Shown: positions 28,350-38,942, numbered from the stretch's first letter. The stretch: 64,000 bases of DNA from Sphingopyxis sp. PAMC25046 (GCF_004795895.1 NZ_CP039250.1:1798001-1862000); one strand, 5' to 3'. Notes: a model not told the origin generated them from the letters alone. A program made the numbers and translations.

Positions 28350-28772
28350 CTATTGATCGATGATGATCGTGCCCGGATGATGTTTGTCGAGATGCTTCTT
28401 GATGATCTTGAGGTTCCGCGTATTTGAGCGGAAGAAAAAGTCGAACGCATCGCCGACGAGCGGGACAGCGCCGAGCGCGGTATCGACGCCAAGATTGCCG
28501 ATCATGCGCCAGATCTTCCATTTCGGCATGCCGAGGTTGCGCGCTTCCCAGATCAGATAGGCGCCCATCGTTGCGGCGATCACGTCGCCGACGACAGGAA
28601 CGAGACCGACGATCGCATCTAGGCCGACGGGACGGTTGATGCCCGGAATGATGAAGCTGCGTTCGAGCAGGATTTCGAGCGTTTCGACCCGCTTGCGTAG
28701 CGCGGCTGGATCGTTGCGGTTCTGGATCAGCGCGTCGAAGATCGCATCGGGATTGGGGGGCGAAGGGGCCAT
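28350..28772 (-). CDS. DUF4112 domain-containing protein
   Basis: About 140 residues. The central part (GLDAIVGLVPVVGDVIAA and GVDTALGAVPLVGDAFDF) is the duplicated VGLVPxVGD hairpin typical of DUF4112, likely membrane-associated. The tail is basic. AAAGGA precedes ATG 28772. Function unknown. It lies 73 bases upstream of the peptidase gene on the same strand. Confidence 0.85.
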   Translation of the reverse strand: MAPSPPNPDAIFDALIQNRNDPAALRKRVETLEILLERSFIIPGINRPVGLDAIVGLVPVVGDVIAATMGAYLIWEARNLGMPKWKIWRMIGNLGVDTALGAVPLVGDAFDFFFRSNTRNLKIIKKHLDKHHPGTIIIDQ

Positions 28773-28814
28773 CGGGGTCCTTTCCAAGGCGCCCGGACTT
28801 ACGGCGCCGCTGTA

Positions 28815-30347
28815 TTAGTTAGGTAAGTCGATCAGATGATTCAATGGGTGCTGCGCGCGGCCGTTGGCGCGCAGCCGGGTCAGGCGCTGCGACGCGACCG
28901 ACCAGCGCAGCGGCGTCGCGATCGGAATGAAGGGCGCGTAACGCGCGAGCACCTTCTCGGCGTCGCTGATCTGCTGGCGGCGCTGCCCGATGTCGATGTT
29001 GGCGGTCGCCAGCGCGATCAGGTCCTGCGCTTCGCGATTGCACAGCGTGTCGCGCCGGCACGACAGGCGGCGGAGCGCCCAGATCGGATCGTCATTCGGC
29101 GCGACCTCGTCGATCAGGCGCAGGTCGGCTTTCGATGCCATCGCGACGCGTTCGCTAGGCACGCCAATCGCTTTGAAGTCGGCGGCGACATAGGCGTACA
29201 ATATGCGCCCGCCCGGGGTGTCCGGAACCGCGACGCGCAGCGGGTCGATCTCGCGCCCCGCGGCGCGCCACGCATCGACGACGCGCTTCGCCTGCGCAAG
29301 GCGAGAGGCCTCGTCGAACTCGGCCCAGGCGGGGATCAGCGGCACTGGGCCGCCATCGCGCGCGTAGAGCGCGGGACGCAGCGTGACCTGCGGCTGCCAT
29401 TCGGTGAGGCCAAAGGCCTCGATCAGTCGCTCGCGCCGGACCGCACGAACAAGTGCGTCGCGGTTGACGTCGGTAGCGAGGAACCCCTCGGCGCGCACGA
29501 ACGACAGGCCGAATAGGCCGGGCACGGGGTCGACGACGAGGCGCGATCGGCCGACGTTCGAAGCGACGAAATAGGGAAGGGTCGAAAAGCGGCCGCCGAT
29601 CACGCCGTCGGCATAGCCGTTCTTGAACCGCGCGAGCGCGCCTTCGGGCGAGGTGCCGACGAGTTCGATCGCGGCGGCGGGGTCGTTCGCGGCGGCCTCG
29701 GCCGCCTCGGGATCCTCGGCGAGCGGGTCGGGGACGGGCGAGAGCCGTACTGCATTGCCCATCTTGCGCGCGCGCATCGGGCCCCAGCCCATGCCCTTGT
29801 TGACAATCGCCATCGACGGCTGGGCGAGCAGTTCAAGGATCGCGGGTTGCGGCACCGAGAGGCGGATTTCGATGACGGTATCGGTCATCGCCTTGATCGT
29901 CTCGACCTCCGGAAAATCGTCCTTTAGGATGTGGCGGCTGGAAGGCGCGAGGTAGGAGCGCAGGATCTCGGCGACATCCTCGGCCGTCACCTTGCGCCCG
30001 TTGGTCCATTTGGCTTCACGAAGGCGGAAAATATAGCTGCGCCCATCTGTGGTGACGGTCCAGCGGTCGGCGAGGCCGGTGTCGATCTGGCCCTCGCCGT
30101 CATAGCTGACGAGCCCCTGAGAGGTCGCGTCGAGTAGCGCGGCATTGGCGGCCGACAATTCGCCGGAGAGCGGCGTCGCGGCGAGGTTGAGCGTGCCGAT
30201 CGCGGCGACCTTCACGGGGCCGCGCTCGCCGAACAGGCCGCAGCTGGCAAGACTCAAGGCGATCAGGGCGGTGAGGCCGATATCGCGGCCGCGGCTAGTC
30301 TTTCCTCTGGCCCGGTGATCGTCTTGGTTCAGCATGGCAGGCATCAT
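28815..30347 (-). CDS. ABC-type peptide substrate-binding lipoprotein (SBP family 5)
   Basis: 510-residue lipoprotein: leader ending in the lipobox LASCG, then a bilobed family-5 solute-binding domain (GLADRWTVTTDGRSYIFRLR, WTNGRKVTAEDVAE). Such proteins deliver oligopeptides or similar solutes to an ABC importer. No permease or ATPase genes of that type flank it, so it is an orphan binding protein here. The mature region contains an Ala/Glu-rich insertion (DPEAAEAAANDPAAA) that is unusual. Confidence 0.85.
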   Translation of the reverse strand: MMPAMLNQDDHRARGKTSRGRDIGLTALIALSLASCGLFGERGPVKVAAIGTLNLAATPLSGELSAANAALLDATSQGLVSYDGEGQIDTGLADRWTVTTDGRSYIFRLREAKWTNGRKVTAEDVAEILRSYLAPSSRHILKDDFPEVETIKAMTDTVIEIRLSVPQPAILELLAQPSMAIVNKGMGWGPMRARKMGNAVRLSPVPDPLAEDPEAAEAAANDPAAAIELVGTSPEGALARFKNGYADGVIGGRFSTLPYFVASNVGRSRLVVDPVPGLFGLSFVRAEGFLATDVNRDALVRAVRRERLIEAFGLTEWQPQVTLRPALYARDGGPVPLIPAWAEFDEASRLAQAKRVVDAWRAAGREIDPLRVAVPDTPGGRILYAYVAADFKAIGVPSERVAMASKADLRLIDEVAPNDDPIWALRRLSCRRDTLCNREAQDLIALATANIDIGQRRQQISDAEKVLARYAPFIPIATPLRWSVASQRLTRLRANGRAQHPLNHLIDLPN

Positions 30348-30422
30348 AATGATAAGCGGTAAAACCGGAAGCGGTCATCCGGACCGCGGCGTAAGTTGCT
30401 GGAAAAGCTCGACCTTTAGATG

Positions 30423-31775
30423 TCATTTCGTCGTTGTCGGGCGCGTTATTTCGGCATCGCCATAGGCGAACGCGAGCGGCGCCCCCTTGGCATAGTCGAT
30501 CAGCAACCGGAAATAGCCCGGCGTGAAACGGGTCGACACGCGCGATCCGTCAGGCGCGGTCTCGAATTCGGTCATGCCATGTTCGGCCTCGGGAAAGACG
30601 GCGAGGGTGATCGGCTGCCCGTCGGCGATCAGTCCCTTGATCCGCCGCGCGGTTTCACCAGCCGGCGCGTCGATATCCTGCCCGCCGAGCGCCCAGAGCT
30701 GCGGCACGCGGACCGCGCGGAGCGTCGGCATCGGATCATAGTGAACGGGCGTGCCGAAACGATAGACCTGCCCCTTGGTCCTGATCTCTTCGGCGGTCAT
30801 CCCGAGGATGAGGTGAGTGTAATTGCCGTAAACATCCTTGTACCAAGGCTCATCGCGATAGCGCGCGCGCACCGCGTCGAGCTCCTCGATCCCGTCGGTC
30901 ATGCCGCTGGCGAAGATGCGGGTCGTCGCGGCGCCGATTTCCTGCGCCTTGGTGATCACGTCGGCGCCGTAGCCCTTGAGCCCCATCTGAAACGCAATGG
31001 CTTCGCGATCCTCGTCGGCAACCGACACTGCGAGGCCGAAGCTGACGATCAGGAAGTCGACCTGCGTGCGCGTCGCCGCGAGTGGTGCGATCCAGCCGCC
31101 CTGGCTCGGCCCCTGAAAACCGAATCGCGTCCCGCGCGCACCCGCCATCCGCCACGTCTCGGCGAGCGCGGCGACGGCGTCGTCGGCGAGCAGCGAGAAG
31201 ACCTGCGTATATTTGTCGCCCGACGCGCCGGTGCCGCGCTTATCATAGACGAAGGCGCCGACACCCGCGGCGGGAAGCATGCGCTGCAGCGAATTGGTAT
31301 CGCGCGCCGATGCGAATTCCGCGCCGTGGAGCAGCACGACGATCGGGACGGGGCCGTTGCCGGGCGGCATCACCAGCCGTCCGACGAGGCGGGTGCCGTG
31401 GCTGGTGAAGCTGGTCTCGCGCGTTTCGAGCGCGATCCGTTGCCCGCTGCGCTCGCCGAACTGCATCGTTTTCGCCGCGCAGTCGAAACGGACCGTCAGC
31501 CCATCGGGGCGCCCCGTCCAGCCGGCGGTGCCGGTCCAGCGATCGCCATCGCGTTTCAACTCGCCGCTCGCCCCGTCGAGACCGCGCCAGCGCAGCGCAC
31601 CCTCGCTTGCCGCGGCGACGTCGATGACGCCGCCGTCGGAAAGCCGATATGCGCCCTGCGCGCAGTCGGTTTCGGCCGCGGCGGCCGGGGCTGCGACGAG
31701 CAACGCGGCGATCAGGGCAGCCAGATGCCGTGAAATGGCGTTGTTGCCGCGAAGCGTGGATTTGGCTGTCAGCAT
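30423..31775 (-). CDS. Secreted alpha/beta hydrolase
   Basis: About 450 residues with a signal peptide (AALIAALLVAAPAAAAE). N-terminal beta-rich domain of about 110 residues, then an alpha/beta hydrolase with oxyanion segment VVLLHGAEF, nucleophile serine in GPSQGGW, and a histidine in EAEHGMTEF. The FVYDKRGTGAS segment is typical of bacterial acyl-peptide-like esterases. ATG 31775 is chosen because GAGG precedes it by four bases; a longer frame would run against the tRNA-Leu gene. Confidence 0.85.
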   Translation of the reverse strand: MLTAKSTLRGNNAISRHLAALIAALLVAAPAAAAETDCAQGAYRLSDGGVIDVAAASEGALRWRGLDGASGELKRDGDRWTGTAGWTGRPDGLTVRFDCAAKTMQFGERSGQRIALETRETSFTSHGTRLVGRLVMPPGNGPVPIVVLLHGAEFASARDTNSLQRMLPAAGVGAFVYDKRGTGASGDKYTQVFSLLADDAVAALAETWRMAGARGTRFGFQGPSQGGWIAPLAATRTQVDFLIVSFGLAVSVADEDREAIAFQMGLKGYGADVITKAQEIGAATTRIFASGMTDGIEELDAVRARYRDEPWYKDVYGNYTHLILGMTAEEIRTKGQVYRFGTPVHYDPMPTLRAVRVPQLWALGGQDIDAPAGETARRIKGLIADGQPITLAVFPEAEHGMTEFETAPDGSRVSTRFTPGYFRLLIDYAKGAPLAFAYGDAEITRPTTTK

Positions 31776-31798
31776 GAGGCCTCGTGCGTGAAACATGG

Positions 31799-31881
31799 TG
31801 CGGACGGCGGGACTTGAACCCGCATGACACTAGGCCGGCAGATTTTAAGTCTGCTGCGTCTACCGATTTCGCCACGTCCGC
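31799..31881 (-). tRNA. tRNA-Leu (UAA)
   Basis: 83 bases on the minus strand. The acceptor stem GCGGACG/CGTCCGC, D-arm, anticodon stem GCAGA/TCTGC with loop CTTAAAA (anticodon TAA), variable arm of about 14 bases and T-arm GCGGG-TTCAAGT-CCCGC are all present, with discriminator A. CCA is not encoded. Confidence 0.96.
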
Positions 31882-31968
31882 GCCGGGCTTGGTCAAGCCG
31901 ATGGGCCGGGTGAGGTCAAGCGATGTTTGGCGCTTCACGCGATGCGGCGGCTGGGCTAAACGCATGGC

Positions 31969-32916
31969 ATGACAGTGGTTCTCCAGATTTCCGGCCTCGG
32001 AAAAACATATAAAAGCGGTCACAAAGCGCTGAGCGATGTCGACCTTTCGATCAACAAAGGCGAGATTTTTGCGCTGCTCGGGCCGAACGGCGCGGGCAAG
32101 ACGACTATGATCAGCATCGTCTGCGGCATCGTCACGCCGAGCGCTGGGACGGTCACCGTCGGCGGACATGATCACGCCCGCGACTATCGCGCCGCGCGCG
32201 CGATGATCGGGCTGGTGCCGCAGGAGCTCCATACCGATGCGTTCGAAAGCGTGATGGCGACGGTCAGCTTCTCGCGCGGATTGTTCGGTAGGCCCAAGGA
32301 CACGGCGTTCGTCGAGCAACTGCTCAAGGATCTGTCGCTGTGGGACAAGCGCGATTCCAAGATTATGGAATTGTCGGGTGGGATGAAGCGCCGCGTGATG
32401 ATCGCCAAGGCGCTCTCCCACGAACCCGAAATCCTGTTTCTCGACGAACCCACCGCGGGCGTCGATGTCGAGCTGCGCCGCGACATGTGGAACATGGTGC
32501 GCGGTTTGCGCGAGCGCGGGGTCACGATCATCCTCACCACCCACTATATCGAGGAGGCCGAGGAAATGGCCGACCGCGTCGGGGTGATCACCGGTGGGCG
32601 GCTGATTCTGGTCGAGCAGAAGGACGAGTTGATCAAGAAGCTCGGGCGCAAGACGCTGACGCTCAACCTCGCCGAACCACTCGCGGCGATTCCCGACGAG
32701 CTGGCGCAATGGAAGCTCGAACTTGCGGGCGAGGGCAATGAGCTGGTCTATGAGTTCGACAGCCGAGCCGAGGCCACCGGGGTGCCGTCGCTGCTACGCC
32801 GGATGACCGACATCGGCGTAGGGTTCAAGGATCTGCATACAAGGCAAAGCTCGCTCGAGGATATTTTCGTCGGGCTGGTTCACGAATCGAACGGTACGAA
32901 GGGAGAAGCCGCATGA
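31969..32916 (+). CDS. ABC-2 type exporter ATP-binding protein
   Basis: 315 residues. Walker [10 protein letters not shown], signature LSGGMKRR, Walker [12 protein letters not shown] and the H-loop THYIEEAEE are complete. The C-terminal tail of about 80 residues is typical of DrrA/NodI-type exporters. It is coupled to the permease gene by an ATGA overlap. The substrate, perhaps a lipid, drug or polysaccharide, is not deducible. Confidence 0.95.
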   Translation: MTVVLQISGLGKTYKSGHKALSDVDLSINKGEIFALLGPNGAGKTTMISIVCGIVTPSAGTVTVGGHDHARDYRAARAMIGLVPQELHTDAFESVMATVSFSRGLFGRPKDTAFVEQLLKDLSLWDKRDSKIMELSGGMKRRVMIAKALSHEPEILFLDEPTAGVDVELRRDMWNMVRGLRERGVTIILTTHYIEEAEEMADRVGVITGGRLILVEQKDELIKKLGRKTLTLNLAEPLAAIPDELAQWKLELAGEGNELVYEFDSRAEATGVPSLLRRMTDIGVGFKDLHTRQSSLEDIFVGLVHESNGTKGEAA

Positions 32917-33680
32917 CCGCGAACTGGCGCGGCGTGCGCGCGATCTACGCTTTCGAAATGGCCCGATTCGGGCGCACCTTCTGGACCAGCCTGATGCTGC
33001 CGGTGATCACCACGGCGCTCTATTTCGTCGTCTTCGGATCGGCGATCGGCAGCCGGATGGCCGAGGTCAGCGACGTGCCCTATGGTGCCTTCATCGTCCC
33101 CGGACTGATGATGCTGACGATGTTCACCGAAAGTATCAGCAACGCGTCGTTCGGCATCTATATGCCCAAATGGACGGGCACGATCTACGAGATGCTGTCG
33201 GCGCCGCTGTCGCCTCTGGAAACGGTGATCGCCTATGTCGGTGCCGCCGCGACCAAGTCGGTCGTGATCGGGTCGATCATTTTCGCGACCGCGCACCTGT
33301 TCGTCGACGTGCAGGTTGCGCATCCGCTGCTGATGGCCGCCTTCATGATCCTGATGGCGGTGACATTCTGCCTGTTCGGCTTCATCATCGGCATCTGGGC
33401 GCAGAGCTTCGAACAGCTTCAGGTCATCCCGATGCTGGTCGTCTATCCGCTGACCTTTCTGGGCGGCGCCTTCTATTCGCTCGACATGCTGCCCGCGGCG
33501 TGGCGGACGATTACGCTGTTCAATCCTGTCGTCTACCTGATCAGCGGGTTCCGCTGGACTTTCTTCGGCAAGGGCGACGTCGGGATCGAGGTGAGCATGG
33601 GGGCGGTCGCGCTTTTCCTGGCGCTGTGCCTCGGCGTGATTTTCTGGATGTTCCGCACCGGATACCGGCTCAAGAACTGA
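32913..33680 (+). CDS. ABC-2 type exporter permease
   Basis: 255 residues with six transmembrane segments and the ABC-2 signature near the end ([33 protein letters not shown]). The start overlaps the ATPase stop by four bases, giving a two-gene export unit in the inner membrane. Confidence 0.94.
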   Translation: MTANWRGVRAIYAFEMARFGRTFWTSLMLPVITTALYFVVFGSAIGSRMAEVSDVPYGAFIVPGLMMLTMFTESISNASFGIYMPKWTGTIYEMLSAPLSPLETVIAYVGAAATKSVVIGSIIFATAHLFVDVQVAHPLLMAAFMILMAVTFCLFGFIIGIWAQSFEQLQVIPMLVVYPLTFLGGAFYSLDMLPAAWRTITLFNPVVYLISGFRWTFFGKGDVGIEVSMGAVALFLALCLGVIFWMFRTGYRLKN

Positions 33681-33701
33681 GGCAATGCCGACCACAAACA
33701 G

Positions 33702-33780
33702 CGTGTCATTCCGGCGAAGGCCGGAATCTCGACGTAGCGTCCAGGGTTGTGGTGAGATCCCGGCCTTCGCCGGGATGACG
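33702..33780. repeat. Intergenic inverted repeat element
   Basis: Arms at 33702-33730 and 33754-33780 are imperfect inverted copies built around GGCGAAGGCCGG, separated by about 23 bases. Elements of this sort ending in GATGACG occur widely between alphaproteobacterial genes. It sits between the convergent permease and ihfB genes and could end both transcripts. Confidence 0.75.
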
Positions 33781-33794
33781 AGAAAATGGTCGGC

Positions 33795-34073
33795 TCAGCT
33801 GTTCAAGCGCTCGCGCATTTCCTTGCCCGGTTTGAAATAGGGCACATTCTTCGCCTTCACATCGACGGCGGCTCCGGTGCGGGGATTGCGACCGGTACGC
33901 GATTCGCGCGCGCGGGTCGAGAAGGCGCCGAAGCCGCGGAGTTCTACGCGGCCGCCCGCCGCGAGTTGGTCGACGATCGAGTCGAAGAAAGTGTCGACGA
34001 TGCGCTCGACTTCCTCGAGTCGCAAATCGCTGTTTTCGCTCGCGATCTTTTGAACCAGTTCTGACCGGATCAT
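33795..34073 (-). CDS. ihfB: Integration host factor subunit beta
   Basis: 92-residue DNA-bending protein of the HU/IHF family, half of the IHF heterodimer. The start [11 protein letters not shown], the [11 protein letters not shown] strand and the DNA-intercalating arm region RTGRNPRTG are all typical. It follows rpsA as in many proteobacteria. GGGGAAG lies four bases before the start. Confidence 0.96.
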   Translation of the reverse strand: MIRSELVQKIASENSDLRLEEVERIVDTFFDSIVDQLAAGGRVELRGFGAFSTRARESRTGRNPRTGAAVDVKAKNVPYFKPGKEMRERLNS

Positions 34074-34217
34074 GTGCTTCCCCTAATATATACAGCCACG
34101 CATTTCCCGCCGAGGCGGGTTCCGGTCGTTGCCGGCCCCTAGTGCGTGAGACCCCTCCCAACGCTCCGCGAAGGTATCACGAATCGCGGTTCGGTCAAAA
34201 ATATATCACGACAAGAA

Positions 34218-34250
34218 AAAGGCCCGCAGAGGGACACTCTGCGGGCCTTT
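34218..34250 (-). terminator. Intrinsic terminator of rpsA
   Basis: Perfect 14-bp stem (34218-34231 and 34237-34250) with a 5-base loop. On the minus strand it is followed by a T-run, and it starts 24 bases past the rpsA stop. Transcription into ihfB therefore probably starts anew or by readthrough. Confidence 0.9.
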
Positions 34251-34274
34251 CTTTGCCTCGTGGCGGAAGGAGGG

Positions 34275-35987
34275 TCAGTCCTTCTTGCCGGCCTTCAGCG
34301 CTTCGCCGAGGATGTCGCCGAGCGATGCACCCGAGTCCGACGAGCCGTACTGTGCGACGGCTTCCTTCTCTTCGGCGATCTGCATTGCCTTGACCGAGAA
34401 GTTCGGCTTTTTCGAACGGTCGAAACCGATGACCATCGCGTCGAACTTCTGGCCGACCTGATAGCGTTCGGCGCGCTGTTCGTCGCGGTCGCGGCCAAGG
34501 TCGGCGCGCTTGATGAAGCCGGTGGCGCCATCTTCGCCGGCCTGCACTTCGAGGCCGTTGTCGCGGACTTCGAGGACCGAGACGGTGACGATGTCGTTTT
34601 TCTTCAGCGAACCCGCCGCAGCAACGCCGCCGCCAACGGCCGGGGCGCCCTTTTCAAGCTGCTTGATGCCGAGGCTGATGCGTTCCTTCTCGACGTCGAC
34701 GTCGAGAACGACGACCTGCACGGCCTCGCCCTTGCGGTGGAGATGCAGCGCTTCTTCGCCCGAGATGCCCCACGCGATGTCCGACATGTGGACCATGCCG
34801 TCGACGTCGCCCGGAAGGCCGACGAACAGACCGAATTCGGTCGCATTCTTGACTTCGCCTTCGACGACCGAGCCGACCGGGTGGGCTTCGGCAAAGGCGC
34901 CCCAGGGGTTCGACTGGGCCTGCTTGAGGCCGAGCGAGATGCGGCGCTTGTCGCTGTCGACTTCGAGGACGATGACGTCGACTTCCTGGCTGGTCGAAAC
35001 GATCTTGCCGGGGTGGACGTTCTTCTTGACCCACGACATTTCGCTGACGTGGACCAGGCCTTCGATGCCGGGCTCGAGTTCGACGAACGCACCGTAATCG
35101 GTGATGTTGGTGACGGTGCCCGACAGCTTCGCGCCGACCGGGTATTTGGCGGCGACGCCTTCCCACGGATCGCTTTCGAGCTGCTTCATGCCGAGGCTGA
35201 TGCGCTGCGTGTCGCGGTTGATGCGGATGATCTGGACGCGGACGGTGTCACCGATGTTGATGACTTCGCTCGGATGGTTGACGCGCTTGTAGCTCATGTC
35301 GGTGACATGGAGCAGGCCGTCGATGCCGCCGAGGTCGACGAACGCACCATAATCGGTGATGTTCTTGACCGCGCCTTCGATGATCTGGCCTTCTTCGAGG
35401 TTCTGGATCAGGCCCGAACGCTGTTCGGCGCGCGTTTCTTCGAGGATGGCGCGGCGCGACACGACAATATTGCCGCGGCGGCGATCCATCTTGAGGATCT
35501 GGAAGGGCTGCGGCAGGTCCATGAGCGGGCCGACGTCGCGCACGGGGCGGATGTCGACCTGCGAACCCGGAAGGAACGCCACGGCGCCGCCGAGGTCGAC
35601 GGTGAAGCCGCCCTTGACGCGGCCGAAGATGACGCCTTCGACGCGGGCTTCCTTGTTGAATTCTTCTTCGAGGCGGTCCCACGCGGCTTCGCGGCGAGCA
35701 CGGTCGCGCGACAGCATGGTTTCGCCATTGGCGTTTTCGACGCGGTCGACATAGACTTCGACTTCGTCGCCGACATTGAGGTCGGCCTTCTGGCCCGGCA
35801 TCGCGAATTCGCGAAGCGGCACGCGACCTTCGCTCTTCAGGCCGATGTCGATCACTGCCAGGTCATTTTCGATCGCGGTCACGGTGCCCTTGACGACGCG
35901 GCCTTCAAAGCCGCCATCAGCACCACCCAGCGATTCGTCGAGCATCGCGGCGAAATCGTCGCGCGACGGAAAAGCCGTAGAGGCCAT
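34275..35987 (-). CDS. rpsA: 30S ribosomal protein S1
   Basis: 570 residues with six S1 RNA-binding repeats; the later ones are seen as GAFVDLGGIDGLLHVTDMS, GAFVELEPGIEGLVHVSEMS and GLFVGLPGDVDGMVHMSDI. It binds mRNA leaders and helps initiation on the ribosome. AAGGAAA lies eight bases before the ATG. The position between cmk and ihfB is the classical arrangement. Confidence 0.98.
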   Translation of the reverse strand: MASTAFPSRDDFAAMLDESLGGADGGFEGRVVKGTVTAIENDLAVIDIGLKSEGRVPLREFAMPGQKADLNVGDEVEVYVDRVENANGETMLSRDRARREAAWDRLEEEFNKEARVEGVIFGRVKGGFTVDLGGAVAFLPGSQVDIRPVRDVGPLMDLPQPFQILKMDRRRGNIVVSRRAILEETRAEQRSGLIQNLEEGQIIEGAVKNITDYGAFVDLGGIDGLLHVTDMSYKRVNHPSEVINIGDTVRVQIIRINRDTQRISLGMKQLESDPWEGVAAKYPVGAKLSGTVTNITDYGAFVELEPGIEGLVHVSEMSWVKKNVHPGKIVSTSQEVDVIVLEVDSDKRRISLGLKQAQSNPWGAFAEAHPVGSVVEGEVKNATEFGLFVGLPGDVDGMVHMSDIAWGISGEEALHLHRKGEAVQVVVLDVDVEKERISLGIKQLEKGAPAVGGGVAAAGSLKKNDIVTVSVLEVRDNGLEVQAGEDGATGFIKRADLGRDRDEQRAERYQVGQKFDAMVIGFDRSKKPNFSVKAMQIAEEKEAVAQYGSSDSGASLGDILGEALKAGKKD

Positions 35988-36120
35988 AGAGTGTTTTCCT
36001 TACTTCATTTGTTCCGGCCAAGCGGTTGGTTCCGCTGGTCTTGTGGCCGATCCGTCCTGCCCGCCGGATGCGGAGCAAGACATCCTCGAAGCGCTTCGAT
36101 CGGCAAGGCGCGGGCAAAGC

Positions 36121-36154
36121 AAAAAGGGCGCGACGAGTCGGTCTCGTCACGCCC
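36121..36154 (-). terminator. Intrinsic terminator between cmk and rpsA
   Basis: A 12-bp stem with one mismatch (36126-36137 and 36143-36154) followed on the minus strand by TTTTT (36125-36121). It separates the aroA-cmk unit from rpsA. Confidence 0.85.
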
Positions 36155-36261
36155 GACACTCGAATGGAGTGGCGGTCTGTCCGTGCCTCGACCGGCAAAA
36201 GCGCCCGTCGGACGCGGCGCCTATAGGCGCGGACCCCCGCGAAAGCAAGGGAAAAGGGCGG

Positions 36262-36891
36262 TCAACCGCGGTCCGTGCGCCGCTGTTCGACAAAGGCGAC
36301 CGCGGCGGCCAGCGCGGCTTCGCGGGTCATGTCGCTATTGTCGAGCAGCATCGCGTCGGCCGCGCGGGCAAGCGGCGCATCGGCGCGGCCGGTATCGCGC
36401 GCGTCGCGGGCGTGAATGTCGGCCAGCACGACATCGTAGCTCACGTCGACGCCGCGCGCGCGCATTTCGACATGCCGGCGGCGCGCGCGTTCCTCGGGCG
36501 ACGCCGTGACAAATATCTTTGCATCGGCGTGCGGCGCGATCACGGTGCCGATATCGCGTCCGTCGAGTACCGCGCCGCCAGGCTGGTTGGCAAAATCGAC
36601 CTGGCGCTGGAACAGCGCGGCGCGCACCGCGGGATGGACCGACACGCGGCTCGCGAGCCCGCCCGTCGTTTCGTAGCGCAGCGCGGGATCGTCGAGCAGC
36701 GCGGCAGGGAAATCGCACGCCGCCAGCGCATCGTCGGCATTGTCGGCGTCGCCGTGATTGAGCTGGGTCTGGTAGCCGACGGCGCGATAGAGCAGCCCGG
36801 TGTCGAGTACGGGCAGGCCGAAATGTTCGGCAAGCTGGCGCGCGAGCGTGCCCTTGCCCGACGCGGTGGGGCCATCGACCGCGATGATCAT
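36262..36891 (-). CDS. cmk: Cytidylate kinase
   Basis: 209-residue (d)CMP kinase. P-loop [11 protein letters not shown] at the N-terminus, NMP-binding segment [15 protein letters not shown] and LID region ([13 protein letters not shown]). Overlaps aroA by four bases (ATGA), so it is coupled to it. Confidence 0.96.
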   Translation of the reverse strand: MIIAVDGPTASGKGTLARQLAEHFGLPVLDTGLLYRAVGYQTQLNHGDADNADDALAACDFPAALLDDPALRYETTGGLASRVSVHPAVRAALFQRQVDFANQPGGAVLDGRDIGTVIAPHADAKIFVTASPEERARRRHVEMRARGVDVSYDVVLADIHARDARDTGRADAPLARAADAMLLDNSDMTREAALAAAVAFVEQRRTDRG

Positions 36892-38216
36892 TGCTGGAGG
36901 CCTACGAGCAAGGCTTCAAAATTGGGGAAGCTCGTCGCGACGGGGGCGATGTCGTCGATCGTCACCGGCGCCGTGCTGACAAGGCCGGCGACCGCGAAGC
37001 TCATGCAGATGCGGTGGTCAAGATGGCCAGCAATCGTCGCGCCGCCGGGCAGTGGGCCGCCGCCGGTGCCGTCGATGACCAGCCCGTCCTCGCTTTCCTC
37101 GACGCGCGCGCCGATGGCATCGAGGCCCGCCGCCATGACGGCCAGGCGGTCGCTCTCCTTGACGCGCAATTCGTCGAGGCCGGTCGTCGTCGTGCGGCCC
37201 TCGGCGAGCGCGGCGGCGACGAAGAGGATCGGGAATTCGTCGATCATGCTCGGCGCGACCGCGGGATCGACTTCGATGCCCTTGAGGTTGCTGTGGCGGA
37301 CGCGAAGGTCGGCGACGGGCTCGCCGCCGACTTCGCGCGCATCGAGGAGAGTGATGTCGCCGCCCATTTGTCGTAATACATCGACGAGGCCCGCGCGCGT
37401 CGGATTGAGGCCGACATTGGCGATGGTGACGTCCGATCCGGGCACGACCAGCGCCGCTACGATGAAGAAGGCGGCGGACGAGGGGTCCCCGGGGACAATG
37501 ATCGTCTGCGGCTTCAATTCGGCTTCACCACGAATATGGATATGTCGCGTGCCGTCGCCGTCGGCCTCGACCGTCAGCTCGGCGCCGAAGCCGCGCAGCA
37601 TGCGCTCGCTATGGTCGCGGGTGGGGACGGGCTCGATCACCTCGGTGATGCCGGGCGTGTTGAGCCCGGCGAGCAGCACCGCGCTCTTCACCTGCGCCGA
37701 GGCCATCGGCAGGCGGTAGGAAAGGGGAATGGCAGGCGCCAGGCCTCGGACCATCAGCGGCAGGCGGCTACCGGGCGAGGCGCTGATGTCGGCGCCCATC
37801 TGCGACAGCGGATCGATGACGCGGCCCATCGGGCGCCCCGACAGGCTGGCGTCGCCGACGAAGGTCGCGGTAATCGGATGGCTCGCGACGAGCCCCATCA
37901 GCAGGCGCGTCGAGGTGCCGCTATTGCCCATGTCGAGCGCTTCGCGCGGCTGGAGCAGCCCGCCGACCCCGACGCCGTGGATGCGCCATTCGCCATCGTC
38001 CTGCCGTTCGATCGTCGCGCCCATCGCACGCATCGCAGCGGCGGTGGCGAGCACGTCATGTCCTTCGAGCAGGCCTGTAACACGGCTTTCCCCAATGGCC
38101 AGCGCCGACAGCATCAGCGAACGGTGCGAGATGCTCTTGTCCCCCGGGATCGCGATCCTACCTTTCAGCGGAACGGAAGCGGAAAAGGCGCGCGGTGTGG
38201 CGGTTTGATCGGTCAT
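36888..38216 (-). CDS. aroA: 3-phosphoshikimate 1-carboxyvinyltransferase (EPSP synthase)
   Basis: About 442 residues. Sixth enzyme of the shikimate pathway, joining shikimate 3-phosphate and phosphoenolpyruvate. The motifs [36 protein letters not shown] and HRICMSF are complete. The start MTDQTATP is preferred over the Arg-rich upstream extension, although no strong ribosome site is seen. The LLMG region with alanine-like context could suggest a class II type enzyme, but I cannot confirm this. Confidence 0.96.
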   Translation of the reverse strand: MTDQTATPRAFSASVPLKGRIAIPGDKSISHRSLMLSALAIGESRVTGLLEGHDVLATAAAMRAMGATIERQDDGEWRIHGVGVGGLLQPREALDMGNSGTSTRLLMGLVASHPITATFVGDASLSGRPMGRVIDPLSQMGADISASPGSRLPLMVRGLAPAIPLSYRLPMASAQVKSAVLLAGLNTPGITEVIEPVPTRDHSERMLRGFGAELTVEADGDGTRHIHIRGEAELKPQTIIVPGDPSSAAFFIVAALVVPGSDVTIANVGLNPTRAGLVDVLRQMGGDITLLDAREVGGEPVADLRVRHSNLKGIEVDPAVAPSMIDEFPILFVAAALAEGRTTTTGLDELRVKESDRLAVMAAGLDAIGARVEESEDGLVIDGTGGGPLPGGATIAGHLDHRICMSFAVAGLVSTAPVTIDDIAPVATSFPNFEALLVGLQQ

Positions 38217-38341
38217 GGCGTGCGGCTTTTGACAGCGGCCTTGCAATCTGGCAAGGCGCACGCCGATTTGACGGATAGCTATTCAGGCGCCGTCGCTCTT
38301 CCGATATTTCTATCCTGTTTCCAAAGGATTATGAGGCGTTT

Positions 38342-38665
38342 ATGATCAAGGCTGAATGGGGCACGAAGCGCAGCTGCCCGAAATGCGCCACCCGATTCTA
38401 TGATTTGACCAAGGATGATCCGATCAGCTGCATCAATTGCGGCTATAGCTGGATCCCGGAATCGGTGCTGAAATCGAAGCAGCCGATGCCGTTCGAGGAA
38501 GCCGAGAAGCCCGGCAAGGTCGCGAAGGAAGAAAGCACCGACGAGGATCTGGATCTGGACGTCGATGTCGACGAGGACAGCGATTCGCCGGACAATGACG
38601 TCGATCTGGGCGGTGACGACGACCTGGGCGTGGCCACCGGCGACGACGAGGACGACGAAAGCTGA
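38342..38665 (+). CDS. TIGR02300 family (FYDLN acid) protein
   Basis: 107 residues. N-terminal zinc-ribbon-like part with CPKCATRFYDL and CINCGYSW, then a long acidic tail of Asp and Glu. This is a conserved alphaproteobacterial family whose function I do not know. GAGG lies before the ATG. It is divergent from aroA and upstream of tRNA-Ala. Confidence 0.9.
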   Translation: MIKAEWGTKRSCPKCATRFYDLTKDDPISCINCGYSWIPESVLKSKQPMPFEEAEKPGKVAKEESTDEDLDLDVDVDEDSDSPDNDVDLGGDDDLGVATGDDEDDES

Positions 38666-38808
38666 TAATTCCCGGGTTTTGATTTCGGGGAGCCAAAAAA
38701 GCATCGAAAGATGATTTGGCCCCTTGCATCACGCGGCGGCGCTGCTAAAGGCGGCGTCCCGGTCGCAGCAGCCAGCAATATTGGCGAGGGCGACACGCGA
38801 AATGGCAC

Positions 38809-38884
38809 GGGGCCTTAGCTCAGCTGGGAGAGCGCCTGCATGGCATGCAGGAGGTCAGCGGTTCGATCCCGCTAGGCTCCACCA
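38809..38884 (+). tRNA. tRNA-Ala (GGC)
   Basis: 76 bases including encoded CCA. Acceptor stem GGGGCCT/AGGCTCC contains the G3-U70 wobble pair that identifies alanine tRNAs; anticodon stem CCTGC/GCAGG holds the GGC anticodon; T-arm GCGGTTCGATCCCGC is intact. Confidence 0.97.
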
Positions 38885-38888
38885 TTAC

Positions 38889-38921
38889 AAAAAAGGCCCG
38901 CGAAAGCGGGCCTTTTTTTTT
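38889..38921 (+). terminator. Intrinsic terminator of tRNA-Ala
   Basis: GGCCCGC-GAAA-GCGGGCC stem extended by an A-run before and a T-run of nine bases after. It starts five bases past the tRNA and may also end the convergent Rrf2 transcript. Confidence 0.93.
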
Positions 38922-38942
38922 GTTGAGCTGGCGCGGGCTGTG

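Noticed and set aside
33702..33780. CRISPR repeat
   Set aside because: Only one inverted pair with no regularly spaced copies; it is an intergenic palindromic element. No CRISPR array is present in the window.
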